Program-made: the position numbers and the translations under genes
Shown: positions 26,559 to 35,323 of the stretch, one piece after another
Layout of the letters: every line of letters starts with the position of its first letter
How positions within the stretch are numbered: position 1 is the first letter of the stretch
Assembly (NCBI GenBank): GCA_039928615.1
Contig: JBDSSS010000081.1
Span: 1-64,000, forward strand
Reading direction: 5' to 3'
Source of the DNA: JBDSSS01 sp039928615
GTDB lineage: Bacteria > Actinomycetota > Actinomycetes > Actinomycetales > Dermatophilaceae
DNA length: 64,000 bases
Notes under the pieces: generated by a model
Told to the model about the DNA's origin: nothing
Database searches by the model: none
The model's input: the letters and a program-made list of their open reading frames with translations, nothing else

Positions 26559-27464
26559 ATGGATGTCCGTCTCGTGGAGCAGTTCGTCACCATCGCCGCC
26601 GAGCTCAACGTGACGCGGGCGGCCGAGCGCCTGATGGTGTCGCAGTCGACGGTCTCCGCTGGGTTGCGGCGTTTCGAGCGCGAGCTCGGGGTGACACTCT
26701 TCGTCCGGACCACGCGGAGCATGACCCTGACGCCGGCCGGCGAGCGGCTGCTGCCCGCGGCCGAGGCGCTCCTCGCGAGCGCCGCGCACCTGCACGACCT
26801 CGCCTCCGAGTCGACCGGCCGGCTGAGGGGCCGGGTGCGGCTCGGGACGTTCGCGGCCCTCGACCTGCTCGACCTGCCGGGGGTCGTCGCCTCCTTCCGT
26901 GGGCGTCATCCGCAGGTCGACCTCGCCCTCACCGCCTCGCCGCGAGGGTCGACCGGCCTCGAGGAGGACCTGCGCCGCGGCCGGGTCGACCTCGCCTTCC
27001 TCGCCCTGCCTGACCAGCCGTCCGACCTCACGGTAGAGCCGCTCCTCAGCTCGCCCTTCGTGGCGCTGGTGCCCGGGGACCACCGGCTGGCCGGACGGTC
27101 CCGGGTCGGGCTGGACGAGCTCGCCGACGAGTCCTGGGTCGACACCGCCGCCGGCTTCGGCAATCGGGTCCTGCTCGACCGCCACCTCGCCGGTCGGGGG
27201 CTGACCCGCCGGCTCGTCGTCGAGACGGGCGACCTGCCCTCGGTGACCGGCTTCGTCGCCGCCGGGGTGGGGGTTGCCGTGGTGCCGGCCGTCGCGCTGC
27301 TGCCCGCCGGCAGCGACGGCTGCGTCGTCGTCCCGCTCGCGGACGGACCCCCGGACTGGCGGATCGGTCTCGGCCGGCGTCGGGGAGTCGTGCTGAGCCG
27401 CGCGGCCCGAGCCCTCGTGGCGGATCTGCAGGCGGCGGCCGCCGCCAGCGCCGCGGCCTGTTGA
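26559..27464 (+). CDS. LysR-family transcriptional regulator
   Basis: 301 residues. The N-terminal winged helix-turn-helix is MDVRLVEQFVTIAAELNVTR with recognition region AAERLMVSQSTVSAGLRRFE. The C-terminal periplasmic-binding-like effector domain starts near residue 88 (GRLRGRVRLGTFAALDLLDL). A second ATG four bases downstream is out of frame, so the start at 26559 is firm; the -10-like CATAAT six bases upstream suggests a leaderless mRNA. It most likely activates the divergent MFS exporter in response to an unknown small molecule. Confidence 0.9.
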   Translation: MDVRLVEQFVTIAAELNVTRAAERLMVSQSTVSAGLRRFERELGVTLFVRTTRSMTLTPAGERLLPAAEALLASAAHLHDLASESTGRLRGRVRLGTFAALDLLDLPGVVASFRGRHPQVDLALTASPRGSTGLEEDLRRGRVDLAFLALPDQPSDLTVEPLLSSPFVALVPGDHRLAGRSRVGLDELADESWVDTAAGFGNRVLLDRHLAGRGLTRRLVVETGDLPSVTGFVAAGVGVAVVPAVALLPAGSDGCVVVPLADGPPDWRIGLGRRRGVVLSRAARALVADLQAAAAASAAAC

Positions 27465-27551
27465 GCGGGCGGGGAATGCGACCGGGCCCGGGTTCGTTGG
27501 CTCCCCTGAAGATCGGTTGAAGCATTTACTAGCTACAGGAGATGACGGTTC

Positions 27552-28622
27552 ATGGCACGTGCGTTCGAGAGCATCAAGGTCGGCGCGTGGGACCTCCCGC
27601 AGCGCTTCGTCATGGCGCCGCTGACCCGCAACCGGGCCGGCGAGGGCCAGGCGCCCCGCGAGCTCAACGCGGAGTACTACGGCCAGCGTGCGACGGCCGG
27701 GCTCATCGTCAGCGAGGGCACCCAGCCGAGCGCCGTGGGCCAGGGCTACCTCGACACCCCCGGCATCCACACGGACGCGCAGATCGAGGGCTGGGCCAAG
27801 GTCGCCGACGCCGTCCACGCCAACGGTGGCCGCATCGTCATCCAGCTGATGCACGTGGGCCGGATCGCGCACCCCGACAACAAGAACGGCCTCGAGACGG
27901 TCGCCCCGAGCGCCATCGCGGCTCCGGGCTCGATCGTCACCGCGACGGGTGAGCAGCCCTACGTCACCCCGCGTGCGCTCGAAACCGACGAGATCGCCGG
28001 GGTCGTCGCCGAGTACGTCGACGCCGCACGCAAGGCGATCGCCGCGGGCATCGACGGTGTCGAGGTGCACGCCGCCAACGGCTACCTCATCCACCAGTTC
28101 CTCGCCCCGAGCAGCAACACCCGCGCGGACGGTTACGGCGGCTCGCCTGCGAACCGCGCCCGTTTCGGCATCGAGGTGACCAAGGCCGTCGCCGAGGCCA
28201 TCGGCGCCGAGCGCGTCGGCATCCGGATCTCACCCGCGCACAACATCCAGGGTGTCCTCGAGGAGGACGCGGCCGACGTCGCCGCGACCTACGAGGCGCT
28301 CATCGAGGGGATTGCCCCCCTCGGCCTGGCCTACCTCAGCATCCTCGCCGACCCGACGAAGGACCTCGTGCGCGACCTGCGCAAGCGGTTCAACGGCCCG
28401 GTCGTGCTCAACAACGGCTTCGGTTCGGTCACTGACCTCGACGCGGTCGAGGGCATCCTCGAGCGTGACGAGGCCGACCTCGTGGCCGTGGGCCGCCCGT
28501 TCCTGGCCAACCCGGACCTCGTCCGGCGCTGGCGCGAGGGGATCGAGCTCAACGAGCCCAACCAGGCGACCTTCTACGGCGGCGCCGCCGAGGGCTACAC
28601 GGACTACCCGTTCGCCGACTGA
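27552..28622 (+). CDS. Old Yellow Enzyme family NADH:flavin oxidoreductase
   Basis: 356 residues, AGGAG ten bases before ATG 27552. FMN-barrel motifs are present in order: RFVMAPLTRNRA, the HVGRIAHPDN region, the active-site pair in GVEVHAANGYLIHQFLAP, NTRADGYGGSPANRARFGIE, and DLVAVGRPFLANPDLVRRW. OYEs reduce electrophilic alkenes such as enones, nitro compounds or nitrate esters, using NAD(P)H. It resembles the YqjM/NemA-type bacterial enzymes. It stands alone and ends in a strong hairpin. Confidence 0.93.
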   Translation: MARAFESIKVGAWDLPQRFVMAPLTRNRAGEGQAPRELNAEYYGQRATAGLIVSEGTQPSAVGQGYLDTPGIHTDAQIEGWAKVADAVHANGGRIVIQLMHVGRIAHPDNKNGLETVAPSAIAAPGSIVTATGEQPYVTPRALETDEIAGVVAEYVDAARKAIAAGIDGVEVHAANGYLIHQFLAPSSNTRADGYGGSPANRARFGIEVTKAVAEAIGAERVGIRISPAHNIQGVLEEDAADVAATYEALIEGIAPLGLAYLSILADPTKDLVRDLRKRFNGPVVLNNGFGSVTDLDAVEGILERDEADLVAVGRPFLANPDLVRRWREGIELNEPNQATFYGGAAEGYTDYPFAD

Positions 28623-28649
28623 CGACGGCGCCGACTGGCGCCCCCGCCC

Positions 28650-28685
28650 GCAGCGGGCCACCCGAGACATCGGGTGGCCCGCTGC
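28650..28685. terminator. strong bidirectional hairpin after the OYE gene
   Basis: GCAGCGGGCCACCCGA (28650-28665) and TCGGGTGGCCCGCTGC (28670-28685) form a perfect 16-bp stem with loop GACA, between two convergent genes. Confidence 0.75.
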
Positions 28686-28707
28686 GGCGTATGGGCTGCA
28701 CTCGGGG

Positions 28708-28953
28708 TCAGCGGTCGCCCATGGCGACGCTGCACGAGCCCAGCCGGGTCGGCGCCTTCCACGCGGCCGTGGGGACGCCCGGCAGGCGGACGTCGGCGAG
28801 CCCCACCTCGACGACATGGGCCGGCGCACTGGCCGCCCGCGGAGCAGCCACAGCCGTCGTGCTCGCGAGGGCGGTCAGGCCCAGGAGCGTTGCCGCCGTG
28901 ACGGCCGTGAGCGCCCCGACCCGGGAGAGGCGGCGGCGTCGCTGCCGGTCCAT
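28708..28953 (-). CDS. small exported protein, unknown function
   Basis: 81 residues. A Sec-type signal is clear: basic MDRQRRRRLSR, a hydrophobic core (ALTAVTAATLLGLTALAS) and a likely Ala-x-Ala cleavage near TTAVAAPRA. The mature part is only about 45 residues, ending in a segment with one Cys. It starts four bases after the stop of the larger exported protein, so the two are probably one transcript. No homologue is recognised. Confidence 0.55.
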   Translation of the reverse strand: MDRQRRRRLSRVGALTAVTAATLLGLTALASTTAVAAPRAASAPAHVVEVGLADVRLPGVPTAAWKAPTRLGSCSVAMGDR

Positions 28954-28956
28954 GGC

Positions 28957-30009
28957 TCAGTCCCTGCCGTCGTGGTCGTCGTGGTGGTCATCGTGGTGGT
29001 CATCGTGGCCGCGCATGGCGGCGAACGGACGGGCCGGCAGCCGGGTGATCCAGTAGGACGCGGTGCCCGGGGAGGCGACCCCGAACCGTGCGTTGACGGC
29101 CCACAGCGAACCGGCCGCGACCGTGGCGGTCGACGGGACGTCGAGCGTCGGGTCCGTGAGCTCACCGGCCCACGTCGCGCGCCACCCCGTGCGGGATCTC
29201 GACAGGCGCAGCACCGCGACCGAGTTCCCGCCGGTCCCGCGGACGTTGTAGAGCAGCGAGCCGTCGAGCTCGAGCCCGTCGCCGGAGGTGATCCCCGGGC
29301 CGCCGGACACGGGGATCTGAGTGGTCACGCCGGTCGTCGGGTCGACGTTCCACAGACCGCCGAACTGGCTGTTGTTGAGGACGAGTGACCCGTCGGAGAG
29401 CTGACGGATCCCGTTGGCGTTGATGTTCGACCCGTCGAAGGTGGGCCACGCCCCGGACAGCGGGACGAAGCGGGGCGCCGCGCCGGTGGGACGGCCACGC
29501 CGGTCGAGGGCGATCGCGGTGAGTCGGTCGACCCTCGAGTCGGTGACCCAGACCGTGTCCTTGCCGACGACGAGGTCGTTGAGGAACACGCCGCCCGGGA
29601 CGACGGTGTCGGACACGACCTCGCCGCTCCTGCCGTCGACGGCCCAGACGTGGGCGACGTCCCCGACGTTGCCGGCGGCCCAGACGAGCCCGGTGCGGCG
29701 GTCCCAGTAGAGGCCGCGCAGGCTCCGGCCGGTGGCTCCGGGGAGCAGCACGGAGACGGACCCCCGCTTGAGGTCGCCCGTGACGATGCGCCCGTCGGCC
29801 AGCGACCCGACGTAGTAGGTGGAGCCGGGTCCGCTCGTGATGCCCTCGGGGCGGATACCGTCCGGGAGCGCCACCGTGCCGGGTGACCTCGACTTCCGCC
29901 CCGTGGCACCGGCGGGTGAGGCGGCTGCGCCGGTGAGGGCGAGCATCGTGGTGGCGGCGGCGGTCGTCAGGACGGCGCGCCTGGTCGGGGTGGGTCTGTG
30001 AGTGTCCAT
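28957..30009 (-). CDS. exported beta-propeller (SMP-30/NHL-like) protein with His/Asp metal-binding tail
   Basis: 350 residues. The N-terminus TRRAVLTTAAATTMLALTGA has a twin-Arg start and hydrophobic core, so Tat or Sec export is likely. The mature protein has repeated four-strand blades (GIRPEGITSGPGSTYYVGSL, GLYWDRRTGLVWAAGN, LNDLVVGKDTVWVTDS, GIRQLSDGSLVLNN), as in gluconolactonase/SMP-30-like propellers. The last 17 residues, GHDDHHDDHHDDHDGRD, are a dense His/Asp tail encoded by a short tandem repeat and likely to bind divalent metal. No catalytic set was identified, so an enzymatic role is uncertain. The ATG at 30009 has no clear ribosome-binding site and lies next to the hairpin repeat array. 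Confidence 0.75.
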   Translation of the reverse strand: MDTHRPTPTRRAVLTTAAATTMLALTGAAASPAGATGRKSRSPGTVALPDGIRPEGITSGPGSTYYVGSLADGRIVTGDLKRGSVSVLLPGATGRSLRGLYWDRRTGLVWAAGNVGDVAHVWAVDGRSGEVVSDTVVPGGVFLNDLVVGKDTVWVTDSRVDRLTAIALDRRGRPTGAAPRFVPLSGAWPTFDGSNINANGIRQLSDGSLVLNNSQFGGLWNVDPTTGVTTQIPVSGGPGITSGDGLELDGSLLYNVRGTGGNSVAVLRLSRSRTGWRATWAGELTDPTLDVPSTATVAAGSLWAVNARFGVASPGTASYWITRLPARPFAAMRGHDDHHDDHHDDHDGRD

Positions 30010-30078
30010 CAACCATTTTGTGCACACTTCAACGGCCACGTCCACGGCGTCGAGCGTTGGGTTTCCCCCACTGCTCCG

Positions 30079-30269
30079 CCACTGCTCCGCGAGGGGGAGC
30101 AGTGGCGTGGTGCTGGAGTGACCGCTCAGTTTCACAAAACGGACACCCTGGGCGACTACGCCACTGCTCCGCCAGGGGGAGCAGTGGCGGAGCGGTGGCG
30201 AGACCCCTTGTTTCGACAATCGGGACATCTCGGTGGACTACGCCACTGCTCCACGAGGGGGAGCAGTGG
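30079..30269. repeat. three tandem 82-bp units, each with a perfect hairpin
   Basis: CCACTGCTCC, a seven-base loop ending in GAGGG or CAGGG, and GGAGCAGTGG form identical 27-bp hairpins at 30079-30105, 30161-30187 and 30243-30269. The starts are exactly 82 bp apart. The linkers are also related (GTTTCACAAAACGGACA and GTTTCGACAATCGGGACA, each followed by a GACTACG). Additional partial copies of the arms (TGGCGGAGCGGTGG) allow alternative pairings. The array fills most of the 385-bp gap between the exported-protein operon and the SDR-TspO gene. Confidence 0.85.
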
Positions 30270-30394
30270 CGGAGCGGTGGAACCTGGGGTGGGTGGCCCA
30301 GCAGTTGTGGTCGATGACGCTGTCTGGTGCTGTCTAGCGCGAACGCTAGTGGGCCGTAGACGAGCGAATCGTCGGCCGGGCGACATCCCCGAGG

Positions 30395-31885
30395 TCAGCG
30401 GCGCCGGTTGCGGCGCGCGATCGCCCCGGTCAGCACGGTCGCGAAGCCGCACCAGGCGGCATACGGGATGAGAGCGAGGCCCGAGGTGCGCTGGGCCGAC
30501 GCCGTGCGCCGGGCCAGGTCGACCGAGCTCGCCGTGAGCACCGCGCTCTCGATGGTCGCGAGACCGGGACGCTTCGCGCCCCAGAAGACCCAGCTCCACC
30601 CGGCGTTGAGCACGAGGTTGGTGCCGAACGCCGTGAGGTAGGTCGATCGGCCGGCGGCATCGCCCTTCTTGTCGAGCGCGTTGAGAGCCGTCGCCCCACT
30701 GGCGGCGATCCCCGTGTAGAGCAGGCTCCACACGACGGGGAACGCGACGGCCGGCGGCTGCCAGTCCGGCTTGTCGAGCGAGCGGTCCCAGGCCGAGTCC
30801 GGCTTGGTGGCCAGGCCCCCGATGACCGCGCACGCGGCCACCCCGCCGATGGCGATCGCGAGGTTGCGCGGGGCGGTGTCGGGCTTGGCCGTCTCCATCG
30901 CCTCGGCGACGGCCGTGTCGAAGTCGGTCAGGCCGCCTCGGATCGGGACGAGGTCGAAGATGTCGTCCTCCTTGCTCACGACCTCGTGGACGAGGCTGCC
31001 GACGAGCGGCTTGGCCAGTCCGGCCGAGATCGGGGTCACGAGCCCGACCCAGTGGCTCGCGAGGCGCGGCGTGAGCACGGGGACGGTGACGATCGGGCGG
31101 TGCCGACGACCGGTGACGTCGGCGAAGCGCTGCATCATCTCGCGATAGGTCATCACCTCGGGGCCGCCGACGTCGAAGGTCCTGTTGACCTCGGGGGGCA
31201 GGTCGCCGGCCCCGGCCAGCAAGGTGATGACGTCGTCGATGGCGATCGGCTGGATCCGGTTCTCGAGCCACTTGGGCGCGATCATCGCGGGCAGCCGGGT
31301 CGTGAGGTAGCGCAGCATGTCGAAGGAGGCGGAGCCGTCCCCGAGGACGACGGCCGCCTGCAGGACCGCGGTCGGCACGCCGGAGGACAGGAAGGTGTCG
31401 CCGACCTCGACCCGGGAGGCGAGGTGGGGGGAGAGCTCCTCCCCCTCGGGGTGCAGCCCGCCGAGGTAGACGATCCGCTCGACGTCGGCGCGCTTCGCCG
31501 CCCCCGCGAAGGCCGCAGCCGCCTCGCGGTCACGCTCCGCGAAGTCCGGCCGGTCGTCCATCGAGTGGACGAGGTACCACGCGGTGCGGATGCCGCGCAG
31601 CGCCGTGTGCATGTCGCTCTCGGACGCGACGTCCCCTTCGACGACGTCGACCCACTGGCGCCACGGACGGTCGTCGAGGGAGGCGGCGCGCCGGGTGAGG
31701 ACGCGCACCGACCAGCCCTCGTCGAGCAGGCGCGGCACGAGGTGCCCGCCGACGTAGCCCGACGCGCCGGTGACGAGCGCGGTGCGGTTGCCGTCGCGCT
31801 CGCCGTCCTCGTTGGTGTCGGGGTTGGTGTCGGGGTTGGTGTCGGGAATGGAGTCGGTCTTGTTGTCGCGGGTCACGCGGATCAC
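30395..31885 (-). CDS. SDR-type NAD(P)-binding protein fused to a TspO/MBR domain
   Basis: 496 residues from GTG 31885, coupled to the CPBP gene (GTGA); GTG 31876 is an alternative. After a low-complexity NPDT-repeat leader comes an NmrA-like Rossmann domain: ALVTGASGYVGGHLVPRLLD, later RIVYLGGLHPEGEELSPHLA. From about residue 345 a separate membrane domain begins with KPDWQPPAVAFPVVWSLLYT and continues with GWSWVFWG and IPYAAWCGFATVL, the Trp/Pro-rich signature of TspO (tryptophan-rich sensory protein), with five helices. TspO binds porphyrins and links to photo-oxidative stress in several bacteria. The fusion joins a possible redox sensor or enzyme to a tetrapyrrole-binding membrane protein, at the end of a photolyase-containing operon. 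Confidence 0.88.
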   Translation of the reverse strand: MIRVTRDNKTDSIPDTNPDTNPDTNEDGERDGNRTALVTGASGYVGGHLVPRLLDEGWSVRVLTRRAASLDDRPWRQWVDVVEGDVASESDMHTALRGIRTAWYLVHSMDDRPDFAERDREAAAAFAGAAKRADVERIVYLGGLHPEGEELSPHLASRVEVGDTFLSSGVPTAVLQAAVVLGDGSASFDMLRYLTTRLPAMIAPKWLENRIQPIAIDDVITLLAGAGDLPPEVNRTFDVGGPEVMTYREMMQRFADVTGRRHRPIVTVPVLTPRLASHWVGLVTPISAGLAKPLVGSLVHEVVSKEDDIFDLVPIRGGLTDFDTAVAEAMETAKPDTAPRNLAIAIGGVAACAVIGGLATKPDSAWDRSLDKPDWQPPAVAFPVVWSLLYTGIAASGATALNALDKKGDAAGRSTYLTAFGTNLVLNAGWSWVFWGAKRPGLATIESAVLTASSVDLARRTASAQRTSGLALIPYAAWCGFATVLTGAIARRNRRR

Positions 31886-32628
31886 CTGGCCAGGTTGAGG
31901 ACGGGGGGGAGGAGCAGGAGCATGCCGCTGGACCACGTCACGTGAGTGATGATCGGTCCGAGGATGCCGCCGGTGACGCGCCGCTGGAGAGCGGTGACGA
32001 TCCCGACGGCAGAGCCGGCGACGACGAGCAGGGGGACACCGGCGCCCACCGTGGTGAGCGCGTAGATGATCGTGGAGATGACGACCGCCCTGGTGGGCAG
32101 GGCGGCATACAGCGCGCCGCGGAAGAACAGCTCCTCGACGACGCCGTTGAGCACGGTGATGGCGAGCACGACGATGGTCGAGCCGAAGCGGGCGTGGTCG
32201 AGCAGCGAGTCGACCGGCTCGCGCAGGAAGGGGATCCGCGCCACGACGAGGGCGCCGACGAGGAAGATGCCGAGCAGCAGGGCGCCGAGCGCGAGCGACT
32301 GGACGATCGGTCGGGCCCGCTGGTTGCCCCGGCGTGTGTGGCCCCAGCCGACGTGGAGCGGGCCGGACACGAGGGCGCCGACCCCCCAGACGAGGGCGAG
32401 CCCGATCGTCGCGTAGTAGAACCGGGAGTCGCCCGGCGGGATGCGCAGGGCGAAGGCGAGGGCCGCGGTCCCGAGCACGAGGGTGATGGCGACGACGATC
32501 CGGCGCCGCTTGCGCCGCTCCGGCGGGTCGGGGTGTTGCCCGGGCACCGGGTCGAAGAGTGCGGCCTCGAGGAAGGCCCGCAGCTCGGCGATGGGGCCCC
32601 GGTGCCAGGGCTCGGTCTCGGCGCTCAT
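31882..32628 (-). CDS. CPBP-family intramembrane glutamic endopeptidase
   Basis: 248 residues, six or seven transmembrane helices. The CPBP/Abi (CAAX-protease-like) motif 1 is NGVVEELFFRGALYA (EExxxR), and the second His motif is GPIITHVTWSSG. Bacterial members cleave membrane proteins or peptides, and some give bacteriocin immunity. It lies 21 bases after the photolyase stop and overlaps the SDR-TspO gene, so it belongs to the light-response operon. Its substrate is unknown. Confidence 0.85.
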   Translation of the reverse strand: MSAETEPWHRGPIAELRAFLEAALFDPVPGQHPDPPERRKRRRIVVAITLVLGTAALAFALRIPPGDSRFYYATIGLALVWGVGALVSGPLHVGWGHTRRGNQRARPIVQSLALGALLLGIFLVGALVVARIPFLREPVDSLLDHARFGSTIVVLAITVLNGVVEELFFRGALYAALPTRAVVISTIIYALTTVGAGVPLLVVAGSAVGIVTALQRRVTGGILGPIITHVTWSSGMLLLLPPVLNLAR

Positions 32629-32649
32629 GCCTCAAGCCTCACAGATTGC

Positions 32650-34008
32650 TCACCGTCGTGCAGACTCGTACCGGGCCAACGTCTCCTTGCGCTCCCGGTC
32701 GTGGTCGACGATGCGCTCGGGGTAGTCGTGCGCGAAGCCGTCGTCGTGCTTCCACGGCTCGTGGGCGGCGGCCCCGTTGAGGTGGGCCAGCTCCGGCAAC
32801 CACCGGCGGACGTAGGCGCCGTCCGGGTCGAACTTCTTGCCCTGGGTGACGGGGTTGAACACGCGGAAGTAGGGAGCCGCGTCGGTCCCGGTGCCGGCGA
32901 CCCACTGCCAGCCGTGGTTGTTGGAGGCGAGGTCCCCGTCGATGAGGTGGTCGAGGAAGTGCCGGGCCCCGACCGGCCACCAGACGTGCAGGTCCTTGGT
33001 GAGGAAGCTCGCCGTGATCATCCGCAGCCGGTTGTGCATCCAGCCCTCGGCGAGGAGCTGGCGCATGCCCGCGTCGACGATCGGGTAGCCGGTGCGCCCC
33101 TGTCGCCAGGCCTCGACCCGCTCCCGGGACGTCGCGTCGTCGTCGTACTCGAGGCCGGACAGCTCGTCGCGCAGGTCGTGCCAGGCCGACTCGGGCCGGT
33201 GCCAGAGCACGTCGGCGTAGAACTCGCGCCAGGCCAGCTCGGTGACGAAGGTCTCCGCGGCCTTGGTCCGGCCGCTGCCGTGGGCGGCGATGTCGGCGAG
33301 GATCGTGCGGGGGTGGATCTCGCCGTACTTGAGCGGGGCCGACAGGCGACTCGTCGTGTCGAGGTCGGGGCGGTCGCGCTCGGAGGCGTAGTCGGACAGG
33401 TGGTCCTCGCGGAAGCGGGTCCACCGCTCGTGCGCGGCAGCCTCGCCCGCCTCGATGTCGGCGAGGTCGTCGACCTCCGGCAGCGCCTCCGAGGTCACGT
33501 CGTCGGCCCACGTGACCGTCGAGGGCCGCTCCGCAGGCGCCGGCCGGCCGTGGTCGCGCCAGGCGCGGGAGAAGGGGGTGAAGACCTTGTAGGGGGAGCC
33601 CGACTGGTTGAGCACCCGCCCGGGGCCGACGGCATACGGAGTGCCGGTGGCGACGAGCTTGCGGCCCGTCGCGGCGAGCCGCTCCGCCACGTCATCGTCG
33701 CGTCGGCGGCCGTAGGGCGTCGTCTCCCGAGAGACGTGCACCTCGTCGGCGCCCACCTCCTTGGCGAGGTCCGGGATGACGTCCCGGGGGTCACCGGAGC
33801 GCAGCACCAGGTGGCCGCCGAGGTCGTCGGAGAGCGCGGCCAGGGACGCGATGAGCCGGTCGGTGCGCGGGGTGCCGGGCCGCAGCAGGTCCGGGTCGAG
33901 CACGAAGACGGGCACGACGGCGTCTGCGGCGTCGATCGCCGCGAGCAGGGCCGGGTTGTCGGCGAGGCGCAGGTCCCGCCGGAACCAGAGGATGGACGTG
34001 GTCACCAT
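32650..34008 (-). CDS. phr: deoxyribodipyrimidine photolyase
   Basis: 452 residues. The N-terminal antenna domain starts ILWFRRDLRLADNPALLAAI. The FAD-binding helical domain carries WREFYADVLW, the RTGYPIVDAGMRQLLAEGWM signature, NRLRMITASFLTKDL, and the HGWQWVAGTGTDAAPYFRVF block typical of CPD photolyases. It repairs UV pyrimidine dimers using blue light. The position inside an operon facing a B12-photoreceptor regulator fits light induction, as known for carH/litR systems. Confidence 0.95.
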   Translation of the reverse strand: MVTTSILWFRRDLRLADNPALLAAIDAADAVVPVFVLDPDLLRPGTPRTDRLIASLAALSDDLGGHLVLRSGDPRDVIPDLAKEVGADEVHVSRETTPYGRRRDDDVAERLAATGRKLVATGTPYAVGPGRVLNQSGSPYKVFTPFSRAWRDHGRPAPAERPSTVTWADDVTSEALPEVDDLADIEAGEAAAHERWTRFREDHLSDYASERDRPDLDTTSRLSAPLKYGEIHPRTILADIAAHGSGRTKAAETFVTELAWREFYADVLWHRPESAWHDLRDELSGLEYDDDATSRERVEAWRQGRTGYPIVDAGMRQLLAEGWMHNRLRMITASFLTKDLHVWWPVGARHFLDHLIDGDLASNNHGWQWVAGTGTDAAPYFRVFNPVTQGKKFDPDGAYVRRWLPELAHLNGAAAHEPWKHDDGFAHDYPERIVDHDRERKETLARYESARR

Positions 34009-34066
34009 GACCTGCCCATACCCGGGCCGGCGGCTCGGGACGTGGCCGCTCGTCGGTCGGCCCGGC

Positions 34067-35323
34067 TCAACCCGCGTCGGCCGTCCGCTCGAGCCGGACC
34101 TGTGCCACGTCGAGGTAGCCGGCGGTGAACCCGGCCTCGCAGTAGGCGAGGTAGAACTCCCACTTGCGGCGGAAGGTCTCGTCGAAGCCGAGGGCCGCGA
34201 CCTCCTGCCAGCGCGCGTTGAACGTCGCGCGCCAGCGGCGCAGGGTCTCCGCGTAGTCGAGGCCGAAGTCGCGCACCCCGGTGACCCGGAGGCTCGTGTG
34301 GTCGTCGGTCGTCTCGCGGATGGCCTGGAGGCTCGGGATGAGGCCGCCGGGGAAGATGTGCTTCTGGATCCAGCCGTAGGAGTGCTTCGTCGCGAGCAGC
34401 CGCTCGTGGGACATGAGGATCGCCTGGACGGCGGCGGTGCCGCCCGGGGCGAGGCGCTCGTCGATCGTCGCGAAGTAGGCGGGCCAGAACTCCTCGCCCA
34501 CCGCCTCGATCATCTCGACGCTGACGATGGCGTCGAAGCGGCCCTCGACCTCGCGGTAGTCCTGGATGCGGATGTCGACGAGGTCGGACAGGCCCTCACG
34601 CTCGACGCGCTCGGCCGCGAGGGCGGCCTGCTCCCGCGACAGGGTCACGGTCGTGACGACGGCGCCCCGACGGGCCGCCTCGATGGCCAGCGTGCCCCAG
34701 CCGGTGCCGATCTCGAGGACGCGGCTGCCGGACGTGACGTGGGCGTCGTCGAGGATCGCGTTGACCTTGCGCAGCTGGGCCTGCTCGAAGTCCTGGCCCT
34801 CTCGCGGCAGGTCACCGTCGAAGAGGGCCGAGCTGTAGCTCATCGTCTCGTCGAGGAAGGTCGAGAACAGGTCGTTGCTGAGGTCGTAGTGCGCCTCGAT
34901 GTTCTTGCGCGAGCCGAGCAGCGAGTTGCGCTGCGCCGTCGGGATGCGCCGGTCGACGACCCCGCGCAGCGCGAGCAGGCGCGGCGGAACGGCCGTCGTC
35001 ATCCGCTCCGCGAACGGCAGGAGGACGTCGACGAGGTCGGTGCCGGGGGCGGCCTTCCAGTCGCCGGCCATGTAGGCCTCGCCGATCCCGATCTTCGGGT
35101 GGTGCGCCAGCCGCTCGAACAGCGCCGTGGGCCGGACGATCTCGATCGTCGGGTAGCCGGCGCGCGGGGTGCCCCCGCCGAGGAGCGTCCCGTCCGGCAT
35201 GAGGACGTCGACGGGCACCCGCTCGGCCACCTGGGCCAGGATGCTGCGGGCCAGGCGGGCCCGCAGGCAGAAGGCGCGGAACGCGGGCTTGCGCAGGCAG
35301 ATCGGTTGGGTCATCGTCGTCAT
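34067..35323 (-). CDS. cfa: cyclopropane-fatty-acyl-phospholipid synthase-like methyltransferase
   Basis: 418 residues. The N-terminal lipid-binding part (IGEAYMAGDWKAAPGTDLVD) precedes the SAM fold, with motif I RVLEIGTGWGTLAIEAARR. CFA motifs are IEAHYDLSNDLFSTFLDETM, SYSSALFDG, SVEMIEAVGEEFWPAYF, QKHIFPGGLIPS and the C-terminal FYLAYCEAGF. Members transfer a methylene or methyl group to unsaturated acyl chains of phospholipids. In some proteobacteria the set CFA-like enzyme, DUF1365 protein and flavin amine oxidase belongs to the singlet-oxygen response and to furan-fatty-acid synthesis; the same trio is present here. The exact product is inference. Confidence 0.92.
   Translation of the reverse strand: MTTMTQPICLRKPAFRAFCLRARLARSILAQVAERVPVDVLMPDGTLLGGGTPRAGYPTIEIVRPTALFERLAHHPKIGIGEAYMAGDWKAAPGTDLVDVLLPFAERMTTAVPPRLLALRGVVDRRIPTAQRNSLLGSRKNIEAHYDLSNDLFSTFLDETMSYSSALFDGDLPREGQDFEQAQLRKVNAILDDAHVTSGSRVLEIGTGWGTLAIEAARRGAVVTTVTLSREQAALAAERVEREGLSDLVDIRIQDYREVEGRFDAIVSVEMIEAVGEEFWPAYFATIDERLAPGGTAAVQAILMSHERLLATKHSYGWIQKHIFPGGLIPSLQAIRETTDDHTSLRVTGVRDFGLDYAETLRRWRATFNARWQEVAALGFDETFRRKWEFYLAYCEAGFTAGYLDVAQVRLERTADAG

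Noticed and set aside
30079..30269. CRISPR array or attachment sites
   Set aside because: The linkers are related to one another rather than unique spacers, the repeat is a 27-bp hairpin, and there is no cas, integrase or phage gene.
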